64,000 nucleotides of DNA from Novosphingobium sp. 18050. GTDB taxonomy: Bacteria > Pseudomonadota > Alphaproteobacteria > Sphingomonadales > Sphingomonadaceae. The DNA is taken from assembly GCF_902706195.1 (NCBI RefSeq), contig NZ_CACSJO010000003.1, positions 238,545 to 302,544 on the forward strand, in the 5' to 3' direction. The position numbers were made by a program, and so were the translations under genes. The notes beneath the pieces are model-generated. The model saw only the letters and a list, made by a program, of their open reading frames with translations. It ran no database searches and was not told the origin of the DNA. Positions 14,547 through 23,402 of this stretch are shown here, in pieces (within the stretch, counting starts at the first letter, position 1; the number at the start of each line of letters is the position of its first letter).

Positions 14547-15695
14547 CTAATTTGGTGAGCTAACTGCGTTCGGGGCGGTCTGTGTCTCGGAGCGTTTCGT
14601 TCTGATCAATTGCATCACCGGCTTTTCGATCAGCATCCAACTCAACCATCCGCATACGCATGAAATGACCCAAGTTGCAGCAATCATAATGACCAGGGAA
14701 GTACCAGGGAACCACCAGTTGAGCACCTTCGTTATGGGCCACGCATACAGATAAACACCATACGATATATCGTTCTTATTATTGATCCTCGCCAAGAAAC
14801 CTCCCGCGCCCAACTGAGCAAATGCAAGAATCAAGTAGCTTCCGAAAAGCATCATGCCAGCTACGGCTGAAACGTTGAAGCAGAGGCTCAGAATGAGCCC
14901 AATAGCCGCGACCAAAATTCGCTTTGCCGAAAAAACTATGGCGTGCCGGTAGGCATAAAAACATGCCCCTGCGAGAAATACCGCTGCAAGTCTGAAGTCT
15001 TGGCGAAGGTTGCCGATCAACGCGTTCCGAAAATCCTGCAAGGAATAGCCTGCCATCGTCGCTGGCGGAACGGGATCAGTCGCCTGCCAAGCTTCATGAG
15101 TTGGAATCGGGAAAGCCAATGATGCGGCAAGGCAAAGCAGCGTCACTGTCAGAAGACAAGACGAACGCTTAAGAATTCCTGTAATTCCCAAGACGACAAC
15201 TAGAAGATAGCATCGAAATTCGTACGCGATTGTCCACAGCGATCCGTTCAACGACGGGTAGGGCTGGCCATCAAATGCCCCGGAAACCGTCGGCTTTTGC
15301 AAAAACAAACAATCGTGCAGTAATCTTCCCAACACACTCAAGTTCGAAGGAATATCTGCACCGCCAATCGGTGCCACCACGAACGCACATAAGACGAAAA
15401 CGACAATGAAACCAGGGTATATACGTGCAACACGGCGCTTCATGTACGATGATATCGACGAACTATTTAGGTAACTTGCGCTAATCAAATAGCCGCTGAC
15501 AATAAAAAAACAATTTACAGCAAAGTCCCCGAAGGAAAGTGTGCCATAAATAAATGTCAAACCATCCCGCGATCGGTTACCGTCAATTATCTCTGCAGTG
15601 TGTGAAAATATGACCAGCGATGCAAAGAGAAGTCGCAGAAAACCAAATGCATTGTCGTGATTTCCAAATCTCTTCGGAGTGTTAACCAGTTCCAT
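14547..15695 (-). CDS. Acyltransferase 3 family membrane protein (lysogenic-conversion moron)
   Basis: Integral-membrane O-acyltransferase that probably acetylates a surface polysaccharide. The protein has about ten hydrophobic segments. The start region FGFLRLLFASLVIFSH carries the conserved family histidine (H32 from this start), followed by FAVNCFFIVSGYLISASYL and a basic MKRRVARIYPGF segment. Start chosen at 15695 (382 aa), where the family normally begins. An in-frame ATG at 15782 would add 29 residues. It has lower GC than the phage genes beside it, opposite orientation and its own upstream region, so it is a moron inserted between tail operons S and J. The substrate is unknown. Confidence 0.88.
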   Translation of the reverse strand: MELVNTPKRFGNHDNAFGFLRLLFASLVIFSHTAEIIDGNRSRDGLTFIYGTLSFGDFAVNCFFIVSGYLISASYLNSSSISSYMKRRVARIYPGFIVVFVLCAFVVAPIGGADIPSNLSVLGRLLHDCLFLQKPTVSGAFDGQPYPSLNGSLWTIAYEFRCYLLVVVLGITGILKRSSCLLTVTLLCLAASLAFPIPTHEAWQATDPVPPATMAGYSLQDFRNALIGNLRQDFRLAAVFLAGACFYAYRHAIVFSAKRILVAAIGLILSLCFNVSAVAGMMLFGSYLILAFAQLGAGGFLARINNKNDISYGVYLYAWPITKVLNWWFPGTSLVIMIAATWVISCVCGWLSWMLIEKPVMQLIRTKRSETQTAPNAVSSPN

Positions 15696-16044
15696 TGCGC
15701 CGCCCCGCTTGTTGCCAAGCGCGCTGTAGCAAGCAATTTCACCTAGGGCAATTTCGCCATCTGTTGAAGAAAAAGTCGCCATCCGTCATTTCGACGCATC
15801 AGTTTTTCCACTATGTCACACACGGAATGTCGGCGGACTTCGACGTTGATATGCAGCACTTGGGTATCGAGCGAGTCTGCAAAGTGCACCGATAGCCCTA
15901 ACGCTCATCGGCAAAACTCTCCCACCCTGAAATTAAAGTTCATCGCCCTCGATTGCCGCCAAAGGCATCTATGTGAGACTTCGCATTTTGCTGAGCGTCG
16001 AGCGAAATGCGGGGGGATAGCGCGGGCATACGACTGCGCCCGAC
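15696..16044. other. Intergenic region between the acyltransferase and gene J
   Basis: It carries the acyltransferase promoter region on the minus strand and, at its right end, late dyad 2 for the J operon. I see no other gene. Confidence 0.5.
15982..16011. promoter_or_regulatory. Late-operon dyad 2 (upstream of gene J)
   Basis: CGCATTTTGCT, 8-nt spacer, AGCGAAATGCG. It has one T/C difference in the left arm from the other two copies, with the same spacer length. It lies 34 bp before the J start and marks the beginning of the second late operon. Confidence 0.65.
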
Positions 16045-16959
16045 ATGGCCGGCATGGCCGATCCTACCTTCACCGCTGTCGATCTATCGCGCCTGCCCGC
16101 GCCGGACGTCATCGAGACGCTCGATTTCGAGACGCTGCTTGCAAGCGCGGTGGCGCGCTTCAAGGCCGAGATGGCCGCGCTGGGCGTCACCATCGAAACG
16201 CGCGACAGCGATCCGGCGATCAAGCTGCTTCAGACCTTCTCCTACCTCGCCCAGCTGCTGCGCCAGCGCGTCAACGATGCGGCGCGCGCAGTGATGCCAG
16301 CCTTCGCGGTCGATGCCGACCTCGATAACATCGCCGCCACGTTCGGCATCGTGCGCAAGGTCATCGCGCCTGCCGACGATGCGCAGGGCACCGCCGCCGT
16401 GATGGAAAGCGACACCGAGTTCCGCCGCCGCATGGTGCTGGCCCCGGAAGGATACTCTGTCGCCGGGCCCGAGGGCGCATACCTCTTCCACGCCCTGTCC
16501 GCCGATGCCAAGGTCCTCGACGCCACCGCCACCAGCCCGTCGCCGGGCATGGTCATTGTCTCGATCCTGTCCCGCGTCGGTGACGGTTCTGCGTCGCAAG
16601 CGCTGATCGACACCGTCCAGGCCTACGTTTCGGCAGACACCCGCCGCCCGCTGACCGACTTCGTCACCGTCCAGTCGGCCCAAATCGTGCCGTTCGCCGT
16701 GGATTATGATCTGACGACGTACAATGGCCCCGATGGCGCCCTGGTACTGACCGCGTCGCTTGCCAGCGTACAGACCTATGTCGAGGAATCGCACCGCGTG
16801 GGCCGCGATGTCACTATGTCCGCGCTGTTCCGCGCCGCGCACGTCGAAGGCGCCCAGAACGTCCGGTTCAACGCGCCTCTCTCCGATATCCCGATCACCC
16901 GCCTGCAGGCACCGTTCTGCACCGGCGTCACCGGCCGCCTTGCAGGCACCAACGAGTGA
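16045..16959 (+). CDS. J: Baseplate assembly protein J (P2 gpJ family)
   Basis: Baseplate wedge protein, 304 aa. Features: PAPDVIETLDFETLLASAVA, RDSDPAIKLLQTFSYLAQLL, the central DTEFRRRMVLAPEGYSVAGP and repeated PMVIV-type strands of the gpJ/Mu gp47 fold. ATG 16045 or the in-frame ATG 16054 could be the true start. The stop overlaps gene I. First gene of the second late operon. Confidence 0.93.
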   Translation: MAGMADPTFTAVDLSRLPAPDVIETLDFETLLASAVARFKAEMAALGVTIETRDSDPAIKLLQTFSYLAQLLRQRVNDAARAVMPAFAVDADLDNIAATFGIVRKVIAPADDAQGTAAVMESDTEFRRRMVLAPEGYSVAGPEGAYLFHALSADAKVLDATATSPSPGMVIVSILSRVGDGSASQALIDTVQAYVSADTRRPLTDFVTVQSAQIVPFAVDYDLTTYNGPDGALVLTASLASVQTYVEESHRVGRDVTMSALFRAAHVEGAQNVRFNAPLSDIPITRLQAPFCTGVTGRLAGTNE

Positions 16960-17594
16960 TCTATCCATCGATCCTTCCCCCGGCATCGACGAAGCTGGAA
17001 AGAGCGCTCGAACAGGCGGGCGCGGCCCTGCTCGATTTCGACGCGCCCATCCGCGACGTGTGGTCCCCGGCCAACTGCCCGGCCGGGCATCTGCCCTGGC
17101 TCGCATGGGGCCTCGCGATCAGCCACTGGAAGACCAGCTGGACGCTTGAATACAAGCGCGCGGCGGTAGCGGACGCGATCCCCTTCCACCGCCGCAAGGG
17201 CACCCGCCGCGCGGTGCAGGAAGTTCTCGAACGCTACCACCCCTCGCTGTCGATCGTCGAATGGCACGAAGCCAGCCCGCGCCGGGAGCCGCACACTTTC
17301 GAAGTCCGCGCCCCGGCGCTGGAAATCCCGGCCAGCTTCCTGAGCGCTGCAATGACCGACGCCATCATCGCCGACGTCGCGGTGGCCAAGCCAGCGCGGG
17401 CGCACTTCGATTTCGTGCAGGTGCTGGAATCGCAGGCGACCCTGTTCATGGCCGCAGGCGGCATGACCGGGTCGATGTTCCGCGACGACTTCACGGCCGA
17501 GCATGACACGAGCCGCGACTGGTCGAAACTGCTGCAAAGCGACGACGGTGAACCGCTCCGCGACGAAAACGGTAATTTTCTGGAGGACGAATAA
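16956..17594 (+). CDS. I: Tail protein I (P2 gpI family)
   Basis: A 212-aa baseplate protein. It starts at GTG 16956, overlapping J by four bases, and shows LPPASTKLERALEQAG, CPAGHLPWLAWGLAISHWK and FHRRKGTRRAVQEVLERY, the standard gpI motifs. It stops one base into gene H (TAATG). The C-terminal part, QSDDGEPLRDENGNFLEDE, is acidic. Confidence 0.93.
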   Translation: MIYPSILPPASTKLERALEQAGAALLDFDAPIRDVWSPANCPAGHLPWLAWGLAISHWKTSWTLEYKRAAVADAIPFHRRKGTRRAVQEVLERYHPSLSIVEWHEASPRREPHTFEVRAPALEIPASFLSAAMTDAIIADVAVAKPARAHFDFVQVLESQATLFMAAGGMTGSMFRDDFTAEHDTSRDWSKLLQSDDGEPLRDENGNFLEDE

Positions 17595-18634
17595 TGGCCG
17601 CGCTTGCCCTCAAGCTGACGGATGCAGGGCTGGCGGCCGTGCAGGGCGCATCGGGAGCAGACCCGGTGCTGCTCTCGCACCTTGGCCTCACCGTCACGCC
17701 GTTCGACTATGCGCCCACGCTCACCGCGCTTCCCGGTGAGTTCAAGCGGATCGAGGTGGCCTCGGGCGTGGCTGCATCCCCGAACGTGACCCACCTGACC
17801 GCCTACGACACTTCCGCCGACAACTGGTCGATCACCGGCTTCGGGCTCTTCATGGACGACGGCGTGCTGTTCGCGGTCTACACCAGCCCTGACATCTTCA
17901 TGACCAAGGCCGAGCTTGCCTTCGGCCTCATGGCTTTTGATATCGCCTTCGATTCCGACCTCGCGGCCAATATCGAATACGGCAACGCCGTCTTCGCCTA
18001 CCCGCCAGCGAGCGAGACCATGCGCGGCGTGGCGCGCCTCGCACGGCAGGCGCGCGTCGATGCCGCTCTCGATGGAGAGGACGACGCAGATACCATCGTC
18101 ACGCCCAAGACCCTGCGGGCACGCCTGAGTGCGGTTCTCTCGACCGTGAACGCCAGCTTGAACGCGCTCAGTACGGCACTCGACAATGGCTTGGAAACGC
18201 TGCGCCAGCGTCGCATCGTAGGCGCTGGCCTCATTGTCGGCGGCGGCGACCTTTACGCCGATCGCACGCTGACCGTCTCCGAGGCAGACCCCGCAGATAT
18301 CACCTCTGGCACTTCTGGCAGTAAGGTGATCACGCCGCGCCGGCTCGGCCCCATCACCATGCTGCTGGAGCAGAACGGCTTCATCCGGTTTTTCGGCTTC
18401 CAGATGGCGTGGGGGCGTTTCACCGCGCAGGGCAACGCGTCGACGCCTGTCGCCTTCGCGCAGGCGTTTCCTAATGCATGTTTTGCGGTCACCGGCGGGG
18501 GCAGCAGCGAAGGCCTGGACGCGAAGGACAACTGGCCCAGCATCGACACCTCCACCATCACGCGGAACGGCTTCTCGGTCCAGGCGGCTTCAGACGATCC
18601 GGTAGATTGTAGCTACATTTCGGTGGGGTGCTGA
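17594..18634 (+). CDS. H: Tail fibre protein H (N-terminal tail-collar domain, gp53-like C-terminus)
   Basis: The N-terminal half has the phage tail-collar fibre domain that attaches P2 H to the baseplate (ALALKLTDAGLAAVQGA, LTAYDTSADNWSITGFGLFM, FDSDLAANIEYGNAVFAYPP). The repeat-rich middle includes GVARLARQARVDAALDGEDD. The C-terminus (RFFGFQMAWGRF, VAFAQAFPNACFAVTGG) resembles the gp53-like domain that ends many fibres. At 346 aa it is short for an H protein. The next gene probably supplies the receptor-binding or enzymatic part. Confidence 0.87.
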   Translation: MAALALKLTDAGLAAVQGASGADPVLLSHLGLTVTPFDYAPTLTALPGEFKRIEVASGVAASPNVTHLTAYDTSADNWSITGFGLFMDDGVLFAVYTSPDIFMTKAELAFGLMAFDIAFDSDLAANIEYGNAVFAYPPASETMRGVARLARQARVDAALDGEDDADTIVTPKTLRARLSAVLSTVNASLNALSTALDNGLETLRQRRIVGAGLIVGGGDLYADRTLTVSEADPADITSGTSGSKVITPRRLGPITMLLEQNGFIRFFGFQMAWGRFTAQGNASTPVAFAQAFPNACFAVTGGGSSEGLDAKDNWPSIDTSTITRNGFSVQAASDDPVDCSYISVGC

Positions 18635-18635
18635 C

Positions 18636-21404
18636 ATGGCCAAGCTCAGCACCATCGCGGGGGTCGCTGCCCTGCTCGACTACGACGGCACCCGCAAAGT
18701 CTCCGACATGCTGGCGGGCGGCTACCAGACCGCTGCCGGCATTGCCGCGCGCAATGCCCTGCCGGCTGCGCGCCGCAGAAACGGCATGCTTGTCCGCACC
18801 GCCGACAGCGCCCTGACGTGGGTGCTGTCAAAGGACAACGCCAACGCGGCGGATGCCGGGACGTGGATGCTGTGGAACACGGACGGGCTGGCAAACCTGC
18901 CGGCGGCCGATCAGGCGCCTACCGATACCTTCGTGCCGGCCGTGGGCACCTCGGCATTCTACAACGCGCCCGTTCGCTCCATCGCCTATTCGATCGAACC
19001 GGGCGTTGACGTTCCGGTCGGGCGCGAAATGCGCGCGCTGGGCGGCTACATGATCGCCTCCCCGGATGCCGCTGTGTCGCTGATGCGCGTCTATCGCCGG
19101 GCCATGACTTCGGCCCAGATCAACGCCGCTCCCGGCGCTGCCGGCGATGTGCTGATAGACGAGGTCTCTGCCACGGTCGCTGCACTGGCGCTGACCGTTG
19201 GCACGCGCACACTGGCGTTCATGCCGCTTTCAGGCCCGATCGTGGCCCGCGCCGGGTTCATCTACGTCGTTGAGCACCTGATGCTCAATGCGCTGGGAGC
19301 GGCGGTGCAGATCGGGTGGCAGGCAGTCCAGAACGCAGCCGCCATGGACCAGCGCCGACGCGGTTGGTTCAGGACTACCGACCCGCAGAACGTTGTCTCC
19401 CCGTCCCTCATCCAGTGGTACGTGCGCCATACCGCCACGGTCACTTCAATCGCGGTGGCCGCCCGCGATGCTACGGCAACCAGCGCCGCTGCCGTGGCCG
19501 GTCTTGCAACCACCGTGAACGCGCAGGCGCCCCAGGTTTCAGCCGTGCGCGATACCGTCGGCGCGCTGGCGGCGGCGGATCGCACCGAGACTGCCTACCA
19601 GCAGCCGGCTGTGGGCACCTTCGCATTTACCGATGTCACCTGCCGGGCCGTTGCCTTCTTCCTGATGCCGGGGGCGAACCTGCCGGTCGGCCAGGCGCTA
19701 TCCCAGATCGGTGGGCGCATGGTGGCCACCGCCAATGCGGTCACGGTCAGGGTACGGGTCTGGCGCCGTCCGCTGAATTCGGCCGGGCTCAACCTCTATC
19801 CGGGTCTTGCCGCTGATGATTCGCTGGTAGGTAGCGGCACCGCCAAGGTGACGGACCTCAACCTGCAGGTCGGCACGCGCACCGATGGCTTTGTGCCGCT
19901 GGTGAACGCGCTTCCGATCGAGGAGGGCTACGGCTTCGCTGTCGAGATGGTCATGCTCGACGCGAATGGCGCACCCGTGCAGATCGGATGGGGCGCCGGG
20001 CAGGATGCCAGCTTTGCCGCGCAGTATCAGCGTGGGTGGTGGTTCAGCTCGGCTGTGCAGGCCTCGGCCGCGCCGAATTTCTTCCAGTCGTTCGTGAAGT
20101 TCAAGACCACGCTGGCCAGCATCGCCAAGCGCGCGCTTTCCCTTGCACAGAGCGGGGCGGGTAACCCTGCCAAAGCGCTGCAGGCGCTGTGCCCCTCGAT
20201 CGGCATGGAAGGGCTGCGCCTGATCGGCGTGGCGGCGGGGGCGAACGACAACAGTACGCCCCAGACTTTCCACGCTGTGATAGAGACCGCGCAGGGCTTC
20301 GACGCAATCCGCCTGGTGTTCTCCAATTCCAGCACGTCGCAGCCGGTGGTCGTCGCGGGATGCAAGGTCTCCACGCGCGGGGACATGGATACCGGCTTCG
20401 ACAACAACAACGCCGCCTCCTGGGTGGCCGTGACCTTCGGAGGAAACGCATCCGGCACCGCGCCTGTCGTCGTCGGCGACCAGCGCAACACCTATCTCGT
20501 CTCCGACTGGATCATGATCAGTTCGGCCGATCGCACCGATGGCCGCCGGGGCGGCATTGTCGTCGCCCGTGCTTACGTGTCGAACCCCGTCAGCCTGCTG
20601 GTCCCCGATTTTGAAGACGTTGCCGCAGCTGCGGTGCGTACCACCGGCTATGCCTACTCGTTCCGCCGCGCGACCGGTGATGCGGTCTCGGTCACCGGCG
20701 GTTTCGGGGCTGCGGCGCACAACCGCTCGACGGTCTTTGCCGGCGTCAGTTACGCGGCGCGGGGCAAGGTCTGCAACTTCCTGACGGTGGGCGACAGCAC
20801 CGTGGAAGGCTACGCTGACACCGTGCGTTCGGATGCCTATGCCGTGCGCACGGCCCGCCACTACAACAATCCGGACGCGATCGCCTGGGAAGCCTCCAAC
20901 ATCGCGTGGACCGGCTCCACCACGGCGCGCACCTTCGATCGCTGGCAAGCATTCTTCGCTACCGGCTTGCCGGCATCGCTCGTCCTGTATCTTGGTGGAT
21001 CGGCCAATGATCACGGGGTCGCGGCCAGCGCCAATCCGATCGCGCTCACGCCTGCAATCGTCGCGCCCATGCGCCAGCGCCGTATCCGTGCGGGGCAGAT
21101 GATGCGCGAACGCCAGATGACGCCGATCTTTGCGACGTGGGGACCGTATTCGGCGGGCACCTTCAACTACGGCGCGACCGACGCAGTTCGTCAGGCTGAC
21201 TGCGCGGCGATCATGACGATGGGCGGGGTGCTGGCCGTTGACCTCGCGGCCGGGCTCTACGGCTCCACGGCAGCGAACGGCCAGCAGGAAACCAACCCCG
21301 CCTACGCAACCGACCGCGTTCACGCGATCGGCGCCGGTTACGATGCGCTGGTCGATGGCTGGATCGTCCCGCTCATTGATCGTCAGCTGGGCCTCACCGC
21401 GTGA
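18636..21404 (+). CDS. Tail fibre/tailspike with duplicated sandwich module and C-terminal SGNH esterase
   Basis: A 922-aa protein directly after H. Residues about 98-282 and 319-497 are a tandem duplication: PVGREMRALGGYMIA against PVGQALSQIGGRMVA, VGTRTLAFMPL against VGTRTDGFVPL, and AAVQIGWQAVQ against APVQIGWGAGQ. The last 205 residues form an SGNH/GDSL hydrolase: block I GDST (Ser721), GGSAND (Asn791) and DRVH (Asp893/His896). Such tail esterases usually deacetylate host surface glycans. The N-terminus (MAKLSTIAGVAALLDYDG) has no signal peptide. Which substrate it attacks is not known. The prophage also carries a surface acyltransferase (14547-15695), which may be its functional counterpart. 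Confidence 0.85.
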   Translation: MAKLSTIAGVAALLDYDGTRKVSDMLAGGYQTAAGIAARNALPAARRRNGMLVRTADSALTWVLSKDNANAADAGTWMLWNTDGLANLPAADQAPTDTFVPAVGTSAFYNAPVRSIAYSIEPGVDVPVGREMRALGGYMIASPDAAVSLMRVYRRAMTSAQINAAPGAAGDVLIDEVSATVAALALTVGTRTLAFMPLSGPIVARAGFIYVVEHLMLNALGAAVQIGWQAVQNAAAMDQRRRGWFRTTDPQNVVSPSLIQWYVRHTATVTSIAVAARDATATSAAAVAGLATTVNAQAPQVSAVRDTVGALAAADRTETAYQQPAVGTFAFTDVTCRAVAFFLMPGANLPVGQALSQIGGRMVATANAVTVRVRVWRRPLNSAGLNLYPGLAADDSLVGSGTAKVTDLNLQVGTRTDGFVPLVNALPIEEGYGFAVEMVMLDANGAPVQIGWGAGQDASFAAQYQRGWWFSSAVQASAAPNFFQSFVKFKTTLASIAKRALSLAQSGAGNPAKALQALCPSIGMEGLRLIGVAAGANDNSTPQTFHAVIETAQGFDAIRLVFSNSSTSQPVVVAGCKVSTRGDMDTGFDNNNAASWVAVTFGGNASGTAPVVVGDQRNTYLVSDWIMISSADRTDGRRGGIVVARAYVSNPVSLLVPDFEDVAAAAVRTTGYAYSFRRATGDAVSVTGGFGAAAHNRSTVFAGVSYAARGKVCNFLTVGDSTVEGYADTVRSDAYAVRTARHYNNPDAIAWEASNIAWTGSTTARTFDRWQAFFATGLPASLVLYLGGSANDHGVAASANPIALTPAIVAPMRQRRIRAGQMMRERQMTPIFATWGPYSAGTFNYGATDAVRQADCAAIMTMGGVLAVDLAAGLYGSTAANGQQETNPAYATDRVHAIGAGYDALVDGWIVPLIDRQLGLTA

Positions 21405-21543
21405 AACCCGGCCTCTAGTGTACATCGGCGCCTTCACAGCGCCGCAATGCCCCTTTACGGAAGGGGGTTCGGATGTCCCCACATCCCAAAACCAGCGAGC
21501 CTGCACTCGCACTTCATGGGCAGCGCGCCTGCCCCATCAAGTA

Positions 21544-21570
21544 CCCTTCCGCGTCTCAGGCGCGGAAGGG
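21544..21570. other. Strong hairpin between the fibre and methylase genes
   Basis: CCCTTCCGCG, 7-nt loop, CGCGGAAGGG: a perfect 10-bp stem in the 187-bp gap before the methylase. No T-run follows, so it may attenuate or process mRNA rather than terminate it. Confidence 0.45.
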
Positions 21571-21591
21571 GCATCGTGCAGGAAATCCAAC

Positions 21592-22410
21592 ATGTCTACC
21601 CCTTTTGTTCTCGTTTCCCCAACCTCTCCCGTCGCCGGTTACATCGGCGGAAAACGCAACCTTTCCAAGCGCGTCTGCGCCATCATCGAGCGCACGCCCC
21701 ACACCAGTTATGCGGAGCCTTTCGTGGGCATGGGCGGGATTTTCCTGCGCCGTAAGACCCGTCCGCGCGCCGAGGCAATCAACGATATCTCGGGCGACGT
21801 GGTCGGGCTGTTCCGCTGCCTTGCTGAGCACTACCCCTACCTCATCGACATGCTGCGCTTTCGCGTCACAAGCCGAGCCGAGTTCCAGCGGCTGCTTGGG
21901 CAGGACCCCGACCGTCTCACGGATCTTCAGCGCGCCGTGCGGTTCCTCTACGTCCAGCGCCTGGCATTTGGCGGCAAAGTTTCTGGCCGAACCTTCGGCG
22001 TGGATGCGTCCTCGCCGGCGCGCTTCGATGTCGGCAAGCTGGAGCCGATGCTCGCTGATCTCCATGACCGCCTGCAGTCTGTCGTCATCGAGCGCCTGCC
22101 TTACGCGGACTTCATCCGCCGGTATGACCGTGACGGCGCGCTGTTCTACCTCGATCCGCCCTATTGGGCCTGCGAGACGGACTATGGCTGCGACGTCTTC
22201 AGCCGGAAGGACTTCGCTGCGCTTGCCGATCAGCTGGCCAGCATCAAGGGCAAGTTTCTGATCTCGCTGAACGACAACGAAGGTGTGCGCGAGACGTTCG
22301 GCCGCTTCACCATCGCCGCGATCGACACGACCTACACTGTCGGCGCGAAGTCGCGGCCGGCCCGCGAAGTGCTGATCAGCAACTACGCGCTCCCCGCCAA
22401 CGACAACTGA
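21592..22410 (+). CDS. DNA adenine N6-methyltransferase, class D12 (Dam family)
   Basis: Methylates adenine in DNA using S-adenosylmethionine, 272 aa. Motif X/I: GYIGGKRNL at 16-24 and EPFVGMGGIFLRR from 42. Catalytic motif IV is DPPY at 188-191. ATG 21592 is used because the family starts just before the GYIGGK loop; longer in-frame starts run through the hairpin. It sits inside the second late operon between the fibre and gene V, so it would be made late, during packaging. It may protect progeny DNA from restriction. Its target sequence cannot be read from the protein. Confidence 0.9.
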   Translation: MSTPFVLVSPTSPVAGYIGGKRNLSKRVCAIIERTPHTSYAEPFVGMGGIFLRRKTRPRAEAINDISGDVVGLFRCLAEHYPYLIDMLRFRVTSRAEFQRLLGQDPDRLTDLQRAVRFLYVQRLAFGGKVSGRTFGVDASSPARFDVGKLEPMLADLHDRLQSVVIERLPYADFIRRYDRDGALFYLDPPYWACETDYGCDVFSRKDFAALADQLASIKGKFLISLNDNEGVRETFGRFTIAAIDTTYTVGAKSRPAREVLISNYALPANDN

Positions 22411-22418
22411 TCGCATAG

Positions 22419-22456
22419 CCCCTGCATTTCGCTAACCGTTCAGCGAAATGCAGGGG
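22419..22456. promoter_or_regulatory. Late-operon dyad 3 (upstream of gene V), 15-bp perfect stem
   Basis: CCCCTGCATTTCGCT, 8-nt spacer, AGCGAAATGCAGGGG. It shares the CATTTCGCT-N8-AGCGAAATG core with the other two late sites but has extended arms. It could also act as an RNA hairpin behind the methylase gene, but no U-run follows. It lies 36 bp before V. Confidence 0.65.
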
Positions 22457-22492
22457 CGCGAAAGTCTCTGCGCGCCGCGCCAAGGTATCACC

Positions 22493-23047
22493 ATGGCGCG
22501 AACTGCAGACCCTGAACAGCTTACCGGCGAAGTGATCCAGCTGGGTACCGTGGCCGCCGTCGACTACGGCGCAGCCACGTGCACTGTCACGATTGGCGAT
22601 CTCGTTACCGGCGAACTGCCGTGGTTCGCCTGGTCTGCTGGCGGTGTCCGTATCTGGGCAGCGCCTACGCCGGGCGAGCAGGGGGCCGTGCTGTGCCCCG
22701 AGGGAGATCTCGACAACGGCCTGTTTCTGCCGGGCATCTATTCGGATGCCTTTGCGCCGCCATCGAACGATCCGAACGTCGTGCATATCCAGATGCCGGA
22801 CGGCGCGTTCATCGCCTACAACCACGCCAGCCATGCGCTGACGGTTACGCTCCCTAGCGGCGGCACCGTTACGCTCGACGCACCCGGCGGCGCGACCATC
22901 AATGGCGATGTCACCATCAATGGCAACGTCACGATCGCCGGAAAGGCTGAAGCGTCAGAGGACGTGGTCGGCGGCGGCATCAGTCTGAAAGGCCACAAGC
23001 ACAGCGCTGTTGCTGCCGGCACTGCGCAGAGCGGCGGGCCGGTCTGA
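22493..23047 (+). CDS. V: Baseplate spike protein V (P2 gpV family)
   Basis: Membrane-piercing spike at the tip of the contractile tail, 184 aa. It has the OB-fold N-terminus (GEVIQLGTVAAVDYGAATCT, GEQGAVLCPEGDLDNGLFLP), a beta-helical middle (ATINGDVTINGNVTIAGKA), and the iron-binding tip motif in GHKHSAVAAG. ATG 22493 follows late dyad 3. The stop overlaps W. Confidence 0.92.
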   Translation: MARTADPEQLTGEVIQLGTVAAVDYGAATCTVTIGDLVTGELPWFAWSAGGVRIWAAPTPGEQGAVLCPEGDLDNGLFLPGIYSDAFAPPSNDPNVVHIQMPDGAFIAYNHASHALTVTLPSGGTVTLDAPGGATINGDVTINGNVTIAGKAEASEDVVGGGISLKGHKHSAVAAGTAQSGGPV

Positions 23048-23388
23048 TGACAGGCATGTCACGCACCGCAGGCACCGCGCTCGATGGCGGCGATCACCTC
23101 TCGCAATCCGTGCGCGATATCCTCGGAACGCCCATCGGCACGCGCGCCGGTCGCCGCACTTACGGCTCACAGGTTCCGCGCCTGATCGACCAGCCTTTCA
23201 CCGCCGCCAACGTGCTGCGCATCTACGCCGCCTCCGCCCTAGCGCTCTCGCGCTGGGAAGATCGCCTGCGCGTTACCCGCGTCAGCCTCGCCCCCGGCTC
23301 ACGGCCCGGCGCCGCGACCATCACCGTCGACGGGCAGCGGACTGACACTCCCGTGGCCATCGCCGCCCGCATCGCCGCCTCTCTCTAG
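23047..23388 (+). CDS. W: Baseplate wedge protein W (P2 gpW / gp25-like)
   Basis: A 113-aa lysozyme-like baseplate protein. LSQSVRDILGTPIGTRAGRR, TYGSQVPRLIDQPFT and LALSRWEDRLRVTRV match the gpW/gp25 family. In P2, W is followed by J and I. Here J, I and H lie in the preceding operon and the sheath gene follows W directly. Confidence 0.92.
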   Translation: MTGMSRTAGTALDGGDHLSQSVRDILGTPIGTRAGRRTYGSQVPRLIDQPFTAANVLRIYAASALALSRWEDRLRVTRVSLAPGSRPGAATITVDGQRTDTPVAIAARIAASL

Positions 23389-23402
23389 CCAAGGATCAAC
23401 GT

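Noticed and set aside
19698..21512. 604-aa minus-strand frame opposite the fibre gene
   Set aside because: Antisense to a gene with recognisable SGNH motifs; composition-driven shadow.
22419..22456. Reading the third late dyad simply as the terminator of the methylase gene
   Set aside because: There is no U-run after the stem, and the core and spacer match two other sites that are not behind genes in the same way, so a protein-binding site is the better reading.
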